Source of the DNA: an uncultured Opitutaceae bacterium
GTDB lineage: Bacteria > Verrucomicrobiota > Verrucomicrobiia > Opitutales > Opitutaceae
Direction of reading: 5' to 3'
NCBI GenBank assembly: GCA_937902925.1
Contig: CALFNN010000037.1
Coordinates: 1-64,000, forward strand
DNA length: 64,000 nt
Position numbers and translations under genes: made by a program. The notes below the pieces were generated by a model. That model was not told the origin of the DNA. It made no database searches and worked only from the letters and a program-made list of their open reading frames with translations. Positions 18,301 through 25,365 of this stretch are shown here, piece after piece; within the stretch, counting starts at the first letter, position 1, and each line of letters starts with the position of its first letter.

Positions 18301-18503
18301 TCGCGGTCGAGGGCGCCGCCCCGCACGGGCCGGGCACGATGGCCGGCCGCGATACCCTCCGCGGCGATCATCCGGCGCCCGCGACGCTCACCGCCGGCCC
18401 CGGGCTCGACGCGTTGTTTCTGCCCGCCCGCGTCGTGCGCCGCTGCATCGAGACCTATCCCGAGTTGGGTCTCGTCCTCCTCCGCAACGAGGTCCTCGCA
18501 TGA
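15351..18503 (+). CDS. ADP/ATP-translocase-like (NTT) membrane protein fused to HEAT repeats and a cNMP-binding-like domain
   Basis: This 1050-residue protein begins at GTG 15351. Residues about 20-420 contain around twelve membrane segments with features of the NTT/TLC nucleotide-transporter and MFS-related fold (LQAGLAMGTSAADSLFLVNVG, YTLFWNFLDGYFDLVNAKRLF). Residues about 430-900 are Ala/Leu-rich helical repeats of HEAT type (for example RGEALHALSLLANRSS, ARSVALRALGKLALPQL). The last 110 residues resemble a cyclic-nucleotide-binding beta roll (AGTVLGRRGEPLPGAWLVRQG). Transport of ATP/ADP or another nucleotide is inferred from family; in a free-living bacterium a regulatory role is equally possible. 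Its TGA overlaps the next ATG by four bases. The gene three places on from there encodes an adenylate cyclase in the same coupled unit, which fits the cNMP-like tail. Confidence 0.8.
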   Translation: MTSVLQQLFRLEPGEGPKIARFALLGLLLQAGLAMGTSAADSLFLVNVGATKLPHIYILTPVMMLLYIPAYSALLARWGMDRVFDCTLGVLIAGGVTLWLTFGHYAGAEPLVLCYVVKLYAALWYVGLYTLFWNFLDGYFDLVNAKRLFSLFAAGSATGAIVGGSLVALISARFGVHTLFLGWAVCAALAWPVALFTRRRTPRLEADEPGESDAPALAQAVAAGRQIVRSRYALVLTAVLFLTLINATVCEYQYMGIFSDGIEEATLAALFGKLTAMVNVVNLAVSLFFFNKLVVRFGVRNVALIQPVAYAVVFTWLLLDGGFPAAIAGFFAYQGIMTAIDFNNVNLMFAGLPASGRKQIRTVIEGLCEPLATATGGFFLLLLAPRLSAEQLSVAGIVVAFACLALVFVLRVDYVAAITANLRRDWLDFSSTAEPLLRSAGPADLDLAEARTHDPDPDTAALALRVLWLNEPPRAVLALLAFLRQATPAARARLQPLVDEILAKSSTLAAQEVQRWLDDEQAAIAGEFADDAGEPALAAASPGGRATPPEARAAAAVALWRSWRVGDGRDALRRIEDLFAANDEASLLAGLRALGRLGEGRYAYLLRDYLRSPSPAIRGEALHALSLLANRSSRVLMPELLATLRAGSGEERRLALLAYERIGDSGALGTLLATAGTFTPAERRQTEQMVERLGPRSVPTLITIAQSPGYTVTARSVALRALGKLALPQLQSLAGPLIDHTARKAYVVLANSIALAGGPDSDAGRAVLHRIYCDYPRLVLEIILETLTVAGRLHSYEAVLAGLNSAESKERGYAIESVEQACDRETFLLLQPLVDGRSLEAQVAFGRAHGLIQVPSLAQVLERALASEFPLEAAAAAQALYAADAAGAAGPALTKVRTMARPLLRETVLTLFARAAGRHPRADEITPVEGVRALMESHEFAGALFTHLEFMAPHIRRTTPAAGTVLGRRGEPLPGAWLVRQGAIAVEGAAPHGPGTMAGRDTLRGDHPAPATLTAGPGLDALFLPARVVRRCIETYPELGLVLLRNEVLA

Positions 18504-20620
18504 GCCGCCCCGCTTTCCGCCTCACCCTGCAGGGCACGCTGCTCCTCGGACTGCTGCCGGTCCTCGCCGTGCTGATCATCACCTACGCCACGCACGTCTA
18601 CTATGCGTTGAACGATCTCATCATGGAGGGCTTCGACCACAAGCTGATGGCGGTCTGCTCGACGACCGCCTCGTTCCTCGACCCCGCCGACCACGCCAAG
18701 CTCGTCGACCCGCTCCCGCTCGGCGGATTGTCGCGCGATCCCTCCGACAATCTCATCTGGGGTTACGACGTCAACGAGGGCCGGTTCCTGAAGATCCGCC
18801 CCACCGATGGTTTCGCCATTGTCACGCCCATCAAGCTGCCCAAGGGCTTCAACAACATCGCCTCCGGCATCGAGAAAAACGCGCTGCTCGTGCTCGATGG
18901 CGCGACCGGCCAGATGAAACTCCTCTCGACGATCACGGGCGAGACGACCGACGCCTTCCGCCTCGAGCCGCCGATCACCGGGCTCGCCACCGACAATCCG
19001 CGCGGCCTCCTCTACGCGAGCGGCCGCACGCTTGACCGCGTCGATCTCCACACCCTGCAGGTCACGCATCTCCGCGAGCTGCCGGAGCAGTATCGCGACA
19101 TCAGTTTCGACACCAAGCACCAGATCCTGTGGGCACTCTCCGAGCATGGCGACGAATTGCTGGACCTCGATCCCGCCGACGGCTCGGTCCGGCACCAGGT
19201 CAAGCTCGTCACGGAAAAGCCAGCCGACGCCCCGGCGGCCTGGCAGCCGCAGCCGGTGTCGCTGGTCGTCTTCGTTTACGATCCCGCGTCCGACCGCATG
19301 ATCGGGACCAGCACGTCGCTCGTGTCGGTCAACTGGCAGACTGGCGAAGTCTCCACCAAGGGTTTCCTGCCGGGGTTCGGCCGCGAACAGGGTCCGATCT
19401 ATCTCCGCTACGCCGTGCCGATGCGCCGGATCACCAACCGCACCAATCTCACCTTTCTCTACACGCAGCTCGTGCGCAACCGCGACCAGATCACCTACGG
19501 CATCGACGGCACCGTGGGCGACAAACATTCGCCGCTGCTGAGCCAGGATGTGCTCCCGGAATCCGAGATCGCCGGCGTGCAGCGGCTGCTCACGGAGGGC
19601 ACGCCGCACATCACCGCCGTCCGGGCGTGGGAAAAGTGGGGCCTGCTCAAGAGCGCGTTCGTCCCCATCTTCGACCAGCTCGGGCATCCGGTCGCGATGG
19701 CGGGCACCGACGTCGACATCACCACGATCCGTTACGAGACGCGGCGCGCGCTCGTCATCACGTTCACCTTTGGCGCGGCACTGCTGGTCCTGGCCGGGAT
19801 GCTGTCCTACGCGATCGCCCGCCAGCTCAACCGGCCCCTCGCCCTGATCAAGGCGGCCGCCCTTCGCGCCGCCGCGGGCGACTACGAACAGCACGTCGCC
19901 GTCCGCCGGCCGCGCGAGCTGCACGACCTCGCCCACGCGTTCTCCCACGCCACCGCGACCCTCGGCCAGAGCTTTCACGAATTGCGCGACGCCGTCACCG
20001 CCGGCCGCGCCCTGCGCGATCGCGACGCCCTCGTGCAACGCCTCTCCACCGTCGGCGCGCTGGCGGCCACGGCGCCCGCCGGCAGTCCGTGGGCGTGGGG
20101 CGTTCTCGCACCGGGACGCGAACCCGCCGGCAGCTCGAGCGGCGCCACGATGCATGACGGAGCGGCGCTCGTCTGGCTGCATTGCCCCATGGACGATGCG
20201 GTCGGCACCGCCGCCCGCCGGGCCGAGATCGCGCTCACCGCCGAGGCCCTGCTCCGCCGGCATGGCCCCGATGCGACCCGGCTCGCCGCGCCCCTCGGGC
20301 GGCTCTTCGCCGGTGAAATCGATCTCTGGGGCCTGCTCACGCCCGCCGGCGTGCACGTGCTCGCGCGCCGACCCGGCCTCGTGCATCGCGTGACCGCGGA
20401 CGGCGCGCCCGCGGTCGGCGCCGCGCCGGATTTTCTCACGCCGCTCCCCGCGGCGTCCGGCGAACTCATCGTTCTCGCCCACGCCGGTTCTCCTGTCGAA
20501 CGGCTGACCGTTCCAGCCACCGGTGCGGGAGGCGCCGCAGCGGCGTTTGCCGCGTGGCGCGGCGCCGTCCCGGCCGGCGGTCCCGTCCACTTCGTCGTCG
20601 TCGTCGCCTCGCCGTCATGA
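18500..20620 (+). CDS. HAMP-domain membrane sensor with periplasmic propeller-like region and degenerate PP2C (SpoIIE/RsbU-like) tail
   Basis: The protein has 706 residues. One membrane helix (about 9-30) precedes a large periplasmic part. Within it, residues about 85-290 contain repeated strands such as GLLYASGRTLDRVDLHTLQ and ILWALSEHGDELLDLDPADG, like a beta-propeller, and the section ending GHPVAMAGTDVDI resembles Cache sensors. A second helix (about 415-437) leads into a HAMP linker (RPLALIKAAALRAAAGDYEQ). The C-terminal 200 residues have the strand pattern of SpoIIE-type phosphatases, but I do not see the metal-binding aspartates, so a pseudophosphatase is suggested. The ATG at 18500 overlaps the transporter stop by four bases; the frame upstream of it is a shadow. 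Ligand unknown. Confidence 0.72.
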   Translation: MSRPAFRLTLQGTLLLGLLPVLAVLIITYATHVYYALNDLIMEGFDHKLMAVCSTTASFLDPADHAKLVDPLPLGGLSRDPSDNLIWGYDVNEGRFLKIRPTDGFAIVTPIKLPKGFNNIASGIEKNALLVLDGATGQMKLLSTITGETTDAFRLEPPITGLATDNPRGLLYASGRTLDRVDLHTLQVTHLRELPEQYRDISFDTKHQILWALSEHGDELLDLDPADGSVRHQVKLVTEKPADAPAAWQPQPVSLVVFVYDPASDRMIGTSTSLVSVNWQTGEVSTKGFLPGFGREQGPIYLRYAVPMRRITNRTNLTFLYTQLVRNRDQITYGIDGTVGDKHSPLLSQDVLPESEIAGVQRLLTEGTPHITAVRAWEKWGLLKSAFVPIFDQLGHPVAMAGTDVDITTIRYETRRALVITFTFGAALLVLAGMLSYAIARQLNRPLALIKAAALRAAAGDYEQHVAVRRPRELHDLAHAFSHATATLGQSFHELRDAVTAGRALRDRDALVQRLSTVGALAATAPAGSPWAWGVLAPGREPAGSSSGATMHDGAALVWLHCPMDDAVGTAARRAEIALTAEALLRRHGPDATRLAAPLGRLFAGEIDLWGLLTPAGVHVLARRPGLVHRVTADGAPAVGAAPDFLTPLPAASGELIVLAHAGSPVERLTVPATGAGGAAAAFAAWRGAVPAGGPVHFVVVVASPS

Positions 20621-21042
20621 AGACCGCCGAGACCATTGCGTTCGCTCCCACGCTGCTCGAACGAGCGTTCGCGCTGCGCACGGTGTCGCCGTTCGACCGG
20701 CTGACGCCGGCCGAACTCGTCCTGCTCGCCGACATCGCCGACGCGCGCGCCTATGCCCCGGGCGAGGTCGTGCACCCCGGCGGCCTGCCGTTCCCGCGGC
20801 TGTTCGCCGTCGTCGCCGGCCGGGTGGTCGACGAATCCGGCGCGCCGGCGGGGTCCCTCCTCGGCGCGCTCTCGCTGATCCGCCACACCGACGGTCCCCG
20901 CCTCGTCGCCGATCCGGCCACGGGCGCCCGCATCATCCGCCTCGATCGCGGGCCGTTCTTCACGATTCTGCGCGAGTGTCCCGCGTTCACCCTCGGCCTG
21001 CTCGCGCTCGGGCTGCGCCCGGCCACCGCTTCCCCCGCATGA
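20617..21042 (+). CDS. Small cyclic-nucleotide-binding-fold protein
   Basis: This 141-residue protein looks like a stand-alone cNMP-binding domain. SPFDRLTPAELVLLADIADA matches the N-terminal helix, followed by APGEVVHPGGLPFPRLFAVVAGRV and a C-terminal helix. No DNA-binding helix-turn-helix is attached. The phosphate-binding cassette (RxA-type GE...RAA) is poorly conserved, so cAMP binding is uncertain. ATGA overlaps on both sides embed it between the two HAMP sensors, so its dose is tied to theirs. A partner or adaptor role is inferred. Confidence 0.68.
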   Translation: MKTAETIAFAPTLLERAFALRTVSPFDRLTPAELVLLADIADARAYAPGEVVHPGGLPFPRLFAVVAGRVVDESGAPAGSLLGALSLIRHTDGPRLVADPATGARIIRLDRGPFFTILRECPAFTLGLLALGLRPATASPA

Positions 21043-22367
21043 CGATCCGCCGGCAGATTTTCCTGTTCGTCCTGCCGCTCTTCGTGGGGTTCGCCGCGAT
21101 TGGGAGCGTGGGCTCGTGGTGGCTCGAGACGACCGACGCCCGCCTCGCGTTCAACGACGAGGCGCGCTCCCTCGCCATCGCCATCGCCGAGTTTATCGAG
21201 CCCGACGATGTCGCCGCCGTCCGCGCCGGCACGCCGCCGATCAAGACCCGCCTCGGCCCGATCATCTCCCGCCTCCAGCGCTGGGGCATCGTGAAGCGTC
21301 TTTACCTGCTCGAACCCGCCACGGGCAAGGTGCTCGCCGACACGGCGCCCGCCGGCACGCCCGCCGCCTCGCTCGCCGACATCCAGGGCCTCGGCCCCAC
21401 CGAGGTTCGCGCCCTGCCCTGGCGCGACATCGAGGGCGGTTCCACCTGGGCGCCCCTAGTCACGCGCACCGAGCGTGCCCCGGGCATCCTCGGCGTCGAG
21501 CTTTCCGCCAACGGCTACATCGACAACCGCGACGGCATCGTCGTCGACGTCGTGAGGGACGGATTGCTCGTCGGGCTGTTCGGCCTCGCCGTCGCGGCCA
21601 TCCTCGGCGCCTTGCTGCGGCGCCAGGTGCGGCAGTTGCAACGCTCCGCGGAAACCATCGGCGGCGCGGCGTTCGTCGACGCCCCGGCCGACGCCATGGT
21701 CCGCGAGGTCGCGGATCTCGGCAACACCTTCGGCGTGATGCACAGCGTGCACGAGGAGACGGTCGATCGCACGCGCCGCTCGCTGGCCGAGGGCGACTAT
21801 TATCGCGGCGAACGCGCCCTCACCGACGCCTTCCAGCGCGAGCTGCAGCCCAAGTCCGCCTGGACCGGCGGCGCGGCGGCGGCGGCCTGGCTGCCGGTCG
21901 GCGAACCGCCGCCGGCGGCGCTCGCGGGTGCGCTCGCCACCGGGCCGGCGGACGGCACGGCCTTCGTCGGCACGGCCGGGGGCACCGGGGACCTGGTCGC
22001 GGTGCTGCGCGCGCGCGCCGCCGCGGCATTTCTCGCCGATGCCCTCGTGCGGTTGCCGATGTCGGAGGCGGCCACCGAGGCCGCGGCCCTCTTTGGCCTG
22101 GACCGGCTCATCGTCGTCCAGTGGCGGGGAGACCGGCTGGCGCGCTGGTCGTCCAATCCCGATGATGGCCATGAGCTGGACGCCACCCGCTGGGCCACGG
22201 GGGCCTCCGTTCCGCTCGCCTGCCTCGGCCCGGTCAATCGCGAGCGGCTCGATCTCTATCTTGCCAACTTCCCGGCGCACCCGGTCGCCGCGTTGCTGGA
22301 GGACCTGCCGCCGCTGCTTGACGCGCGGGAGCCGGGCGTTGTGCTCGTGCTCCGTCGCGCTTCATGA
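21039..22367 (+). CDS. Second HAMP-domain membrane sensor with degenerate PP2C-like tail
   Basis: This 442-residue protein has a membrane helix (about 7-27), a compact periplasmic domain of around 145 residues containing RLYLLEPATGKVLADTAPAG (Cache-like), a second helix (about 177-198), a HAMP region, and a C-terminal domain with ERALTDAFQRELQP. That last motif is reminiscent of the helix that leads into RsbU/SpoIIE phosphatase domains. As in the neighbouring larger sensor, phosphatase metal ligands are not evident. The ATG at 21039 overlaps the preceding stop by four bases; the frame continues upstream only as a shadow. Its stop overlaps the cyclase ATG, so sensor and cyclase are probably made in fixed ratio and may form one signalling complex. 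Confidence 0.72.
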   Translation: MTIRRQIFLFVLPLFVGFAAIGSVGSWWLETTDARLAFNDEARSLAIAIAEFIEPDDVAAVRAGTPPIKTRLGPIISRLQRWGIVKRLYLLEPATGKVLADTAPAGTPAASLADIQGLGPTEVRALPWRDIEGGSTWAPLVTRTERAPGILGVELSANGYIDNRDGIVVDVVRDGLLVGLFGLAVAAILGALLRRQVRQLQRSAETIGGAAFVDAPADAMVREVADLGNTFGVMHSVHEETVDRTRRSLAEGDYYRGERALTDAFQRELQPKSAWTGGAAAAAWLPVGEPPPAALAGALATGPADGTAFVGTAGGTGDLVAVLRARAAAAFLADALVRLPMSEAATEAAALFGLDRLIVVQWRGDRLARWSSNPDDGHELDATRWATGASVPLACLGPVNRERLDLYLANFPAHPVAALLEDLPPLLDAREPGVVLVLRRAS

Positions 22368-23761
22368 ACCCCGCCGTCACCCCGCCGCCGCTCGTCGCGA
22401 GTCACGACGCGCTGTTTGCGCACCAGATGCTCTGCGCCGGCGTCGCGCTCGTGCTCGCGTTGCTGCACTGGGCGCTGTTCGCGTTCGAGCCGCGGCGCCG
22501 GGAAAACTTTTTCTGCGGCCTCTTCGTCGCCACCTTCGGCACGCTCGTCTTCGCCAACTTCGCGACGCTGCTCGATCCCGCCACGATCACCGGCTGGGCC
22601 GGCCGGCTCTTCGCCGCGTCCATCGCCTTCGCCGCGATGAGCTGGTTGCTCACCCTGCACACCGTCTTCGCGACGCCGCGCCGGTGGTTCTGGCTCGGCT
22701 TCGCGCCGGTCGCCCTCGCGCTCGGCGCGTGGGGCGTCGCCGCCCCGGGGCCGTGGCCGGTCGCGTTGCTCGTCCTCGTGCTCGTTACGGCCGTCATCGC
22801 CGCCGTCGAGATCGGCCACGCCTGGCGCGAGGGCCGGCCGGGCGCGCGCCTGCTCGGCGCGGGCATGACAATCTTCGCGCTCCTCGTGGTCTACAGCGCG
22901 CTCCGCTCGCTCAACCTCGCGCCCGACACCCCGTGGGCGGTCTTCGCTCCCGCCTACGGCGGCATCTGCGCCGCGCTCACGCTGTCGCTGTTCGTCGCCC
23001 AGAGCCACGCCGAGCTCTCGCGCCGGGCGCTCGCCCACGAGCACGAGAAGCAGGCGCTGATCGAGGCCAAGAACGCCGAGCTCGAGGGCCTCGTGGCCGC
23101 GCGCACCGGCGAACTCCGCGCCGAGAAGGGCAAGGTCGACGAGCTGCTCTATAACATCCTCCCCCGCGAGACCGCCGACGAACTCAAGGCCACCGGCCGC
23201 GCCCAGCCCCGCCGCTTCGAGGACGTCACCATCCTGTTCACCGACTTCAAGGGCTTCACCAACACCGTCTCCGCGATGCCCGCCGACAAGCTCGTCAGCG
23301 AGCTCAACGAGATTTTCAACCACTTCGACGACCTGATGGACCGCCACGGCGTCCAGAAAATCAAGACCATCGGCGACGCCTACATGGCCGCCGGCGGCCT
23401 GCCCGGCCAGCCGCCCGACGGCGCCGGGCGAGTCGTCGACGCCGCGCTCGGCATGATCGCCTGCCTCGAGGAGCGCAACGCCCGCTCCGCCGTGAAATGG
23501 CAGATGCGCCTCGGCGTCCACACCGGCATCGTTGTCGCAGGCGTCGTCGGAAAACGGCGGCTCATCTACGATCTGTTCGGCGACACCGTGAATATCGCCA
23601 GTCGCATGGAAAGCCACGGCACGCCTGGCCGCGTCAATCTCTCCGCTTACAGCTACGACCTGGTGCGCGCGCGCTTCGACTGCGACTATCTCGGCAAGGT
23701 GGACATCAAGGGCAAGGGCGAGATCGACATGTATTCCGTGAAGCCGTCCGCAGCGGCGTAA
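22364..23761 (+). CDS. Class III adenylate cyclase, membrane-anchored
   Basis: This 465-residue enzyme has about six or seven N-terminal membrane helices (residues 20-215), a short coiled coil (HEHEKQALIEAKNAELEGLV), and a C-terminal class III catalytic domain. FTDFKGFTN and KTIGDAYMAAGG carry the two metal-binding aspartates and the purine-selecting lysine. YDLFGDTVNIASRMES carries the second adenine-selecting Asp and the transition-state Asn and Arg. The Lys/Asp pair predicts ATP and cAMP rather than GTP and cGMP. It is the last gene of a five-gene chain joined by ATGA overlaps that also encodes the NTT-HEAT protein, two sensors and a cNMP-fold protein. It should be catalytically active on sequence grounds. 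Confidence 0.93.
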   Translation: MNPAVTPPPLVASHDALFAHQMLCAGVALVLALLHWALFAFEPRRRENFFCGLFVATFGTLVFANFATLLDPATITGWAGRLFAASIAFAAMSWLLTLHTVFATPRRWFWLGFAPVALALGAWGVAAPGPWPVALLVLVLVTAVIAAVEIGHAWREGRPGARLLGAGMTIFALLVVYSALRSLNLAPDTPWAVFAPAYGGICAALTLSLFVAQSHAELSRRALAHEHEKQALIEAKNAELEGLVAARTGELRAEKGKVDELLYNILPRETADELKATGRAQPRRFEDVTILFTDFKGFTNTVSAMPADKLVSELNEIFNHFDDLMDRHGVQKIKTIGDAYMAAGGLPGQPPDGAGRVVDAALGMIACLEERNARSAVKWQMRLGVHTGIVVAGVVGKRRLIYDLFGDTVNIASRMESHGTPGRVNLSAYSYDLVRARFDCDYLGKVDIKGKGEIDMYSVKPSAAA

Positions 23762-23792
23762 TCGTACACCTTCGTCGGGGCGTCGTCGCATC

Positions 23793-23815
23793 CGGGGTTT
23801 TCTCCCCGCCGCTTT
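23793..23815 (+). terminator. Possible weak terminator after the cyclase gene
   Basis: A 5-bp stem CGGGG/CCCCG with a TTTTCT loop is followed by a short T-rich stretch. It is weak, and read-through into the DUF481 gene 80 bases on is possible. Confidence 0.3.
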
Positions 23816-23873
23816 TGCTTTGCCCTGCCGTTGATTTCCCGGCGCACTTTTCGACGTTCCCTATCTTTCACCA

Positions 23874-24962
23874 ATGAAACTCCCGCTTCCGGCCCTCGCG
23901 GCCGCCTTCCTCGCCCTTGGCTGCGCTCCCTTCGTCCACGCCGACGTCCTTCATCTCAAGAACGGCGACACGCTCACCGGCAAGGTCCTCAGCCACGAGG
24001 GTGGCAAGGTCCGCCTCAAGGGCGACCTCTTCGGCGAAGTGACGGTCAGCGACAGCGACGTCGCCTCGTTCCAAGTCGGCGAGACCGCGGCCAGCACCGA
24101 GGCCGCCGCTCCCGCCACGGCCGCCGCGCCGCTCGCCGCCGGCAGTGCCGCCACGGGCGCCGCCGCCGGCGCCGGCTCCAGCAATTTCCAGGGCCAGCAG
24201 GGCGCACCGGACAAGCCCGTGTGGTCCAGCACCATCACCTTCGGCGGCAGCTACAACTCCGCCATCTTCGAGCAGGGCCAGCTCGCCGGGGCGCCTCCGG
24301 GCGTGACGGGCGGCGGCACCTTCAAGCTCCCGGGCCGCACCTACAGCATGCAGACCACCGCGAGCTTCGTCCGCACCACGCAGAGCGACGCCCACTCGCT
24401 CGACCTCTCCGAGACGTATTCCGACAGCCAGCCGAACGGCAAGATCGCCGACAACTACTCCGCCATCTTCGCCTGGAACCACAAGCTCACCCCGCGCACC
24501 TACACCGTCAGCCGCAGCTCCTACTCCGTCGACAAGGTCAAGAACATCGACTACTCCGCCTCCCAGATTTTCGGCTACGGCTACAAGGTCGTCGACACCG
24601 CGCAGACGAAGTTCGACCTCGTCCCCGGCGTGCTCCTGCTGCAGGAGGAGAAGGGTTCGAAATACGACGGTGACCTCGTCTATGGCGCGGGCATCCTCGA
24701 GAATCTCACCTACTATTTCAACCAGTTCGCCAGCTTCGACCAGCGCGTGCTTTACCGGCGCAGCATCCAGCACAGCGACCTCTACCTCGTCGACGCCTAC
24801 GCCGGCTTCAAGGGCATGCTCAGCGCGAAACTCGGGGTGACCCTCGGCGTGACCTACACCTACGACAACACGCTCGGGCCGCTCCCCGCGCCCTACTCCG
24901 CCATCCTCGCGCAGAAAAAGGGCATCCTGCAGACGACCTACGGCCTGCAGTATAAATTCTGA
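23874..24962 (+). CDS. DUF481 outer-membrane beta-barrel protein (YdiY-like)
   Basis: This 362-residue exported protein has a signal peptide (LPALAAAFLALGCAPFVHA). A short beta domain follows with the VLHLKNGDTLTGKVLSHEGG motif that precedes many DUF481 proteins, then an Ala/Gly-rich linker (about 65-105) and a DUF481 barrel of alternating strands ending LQTTYGLQYKF with a terminal aromatic. In the family this is called salt-induced outer-membrane protein; the molecular role is unknown. Own promoter is likely in the 112-base gap after the cyclase, and a strong terminator follows. Confidence 0.85.
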   Translation: MKLPLPALAAAFLALGCAPFVHADVLHLKNGDTLTGKVLSHEGGKVRLKGDLFGEVTVSDSDVASFQVGETAASTEAAAPATAAAPLAAGSAATGAAAGAGSSNFQGQQGAPDKPVWSSTITFGGSYNSAIFEQGQLAGAPPGVTGGGTFKLPGRTYSMQTTASFVRTTQSDAHSLDLSETYSDSQPNGKIADNYSAIFAWNHKLTPRTYTVSRSSYSVDKVKNIDYSASQIFGYGYKVVDTAQTKFDLVPGVLLLQEEKGSKYDGDLVYGAGILENLTYYFNQFASFDQRVLYRRSIQHSDLYLVDAYAGFKGMLSAKLGVTLGVTYTYDNTLGPLPAPYSAILAQKKGILQTTYGLQYKF

Positions 24963-25036
24963 TCCGGCCGCGCGGTCGGCCGTGCCGCCGCCGCCTCCCG
25001 CCCGATAGTCGTTCGCCTTTCCATTCTCCACCGCGA

Positions 25037-25065
25037 CGCCGGGCCATGGGCCCGGCGTTTTTTTT
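25037..25065 (+). terminator. Intrinsic terminator after the DUF481 gene
   Basis: A 9-bp perfect stem CGCCGGGCC/GGCCCGGCG with a three-base loop is followed immediately by eight T residues. It lies 75 bases after the DUF481 stop. Confidence 0.85.
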
Positions 25066-25193
25066 ATTCACCCCGGTTTGATGATTTCACCGCAACCCTG
25101 GCGAGCCGATGCGAGGGTCCGCCACCGCTCGGCCGCTTCCGAGGCAGGGCCGTGTGACGCCAGACGACGCGGCCCATTGCGCCTGAATTTCTC

Positions 25194-25272
25194 GCGGAGA
25201 ACAGACCTCCCGGTCCGTTCTTTTTTCGCTCGGTATATCATTCACGAACGGACCGGGAGGTCCGTTCTCCGC
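25194..25272. repeat. 27-bp near-perfect inverted repeat
   Basis: The arms at 25194-25220 and 25246-25272 match over 27 bases with one mismatch (A versus G at the tenth base), around a 25-base loop that contains a T6 run. Each arm includes GACCTCCCGGTCCGTTC or its complement. It lies in the 403-base gap between the convergent DUF481 and CE12 genes. It could be a dispersed palindromic element, a small non-autonomous element, or a structured 3' end. The rest of the gap (25066-25193 and 25273-25365) shows nothing recognisable. Confidence 0.75.
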
Positions 25273-25365
25273 ATCATCCAATCGTCAAAGGACCCAGGTG
25301 ACAGAACGCCGGCGGGCCAGCCGGCGCATCGTCCAGCAGCGCAGCCGCCGTGCGCCCCCCGGCGC

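Noticed and set aside
25194-25272. CRISPR repeat or tRNA-like structure
   Set aside because: Only one inverted pair is present, with no regularly spaced direct repeats and no cloverleaf; it is kept as a palindromic repeat only.
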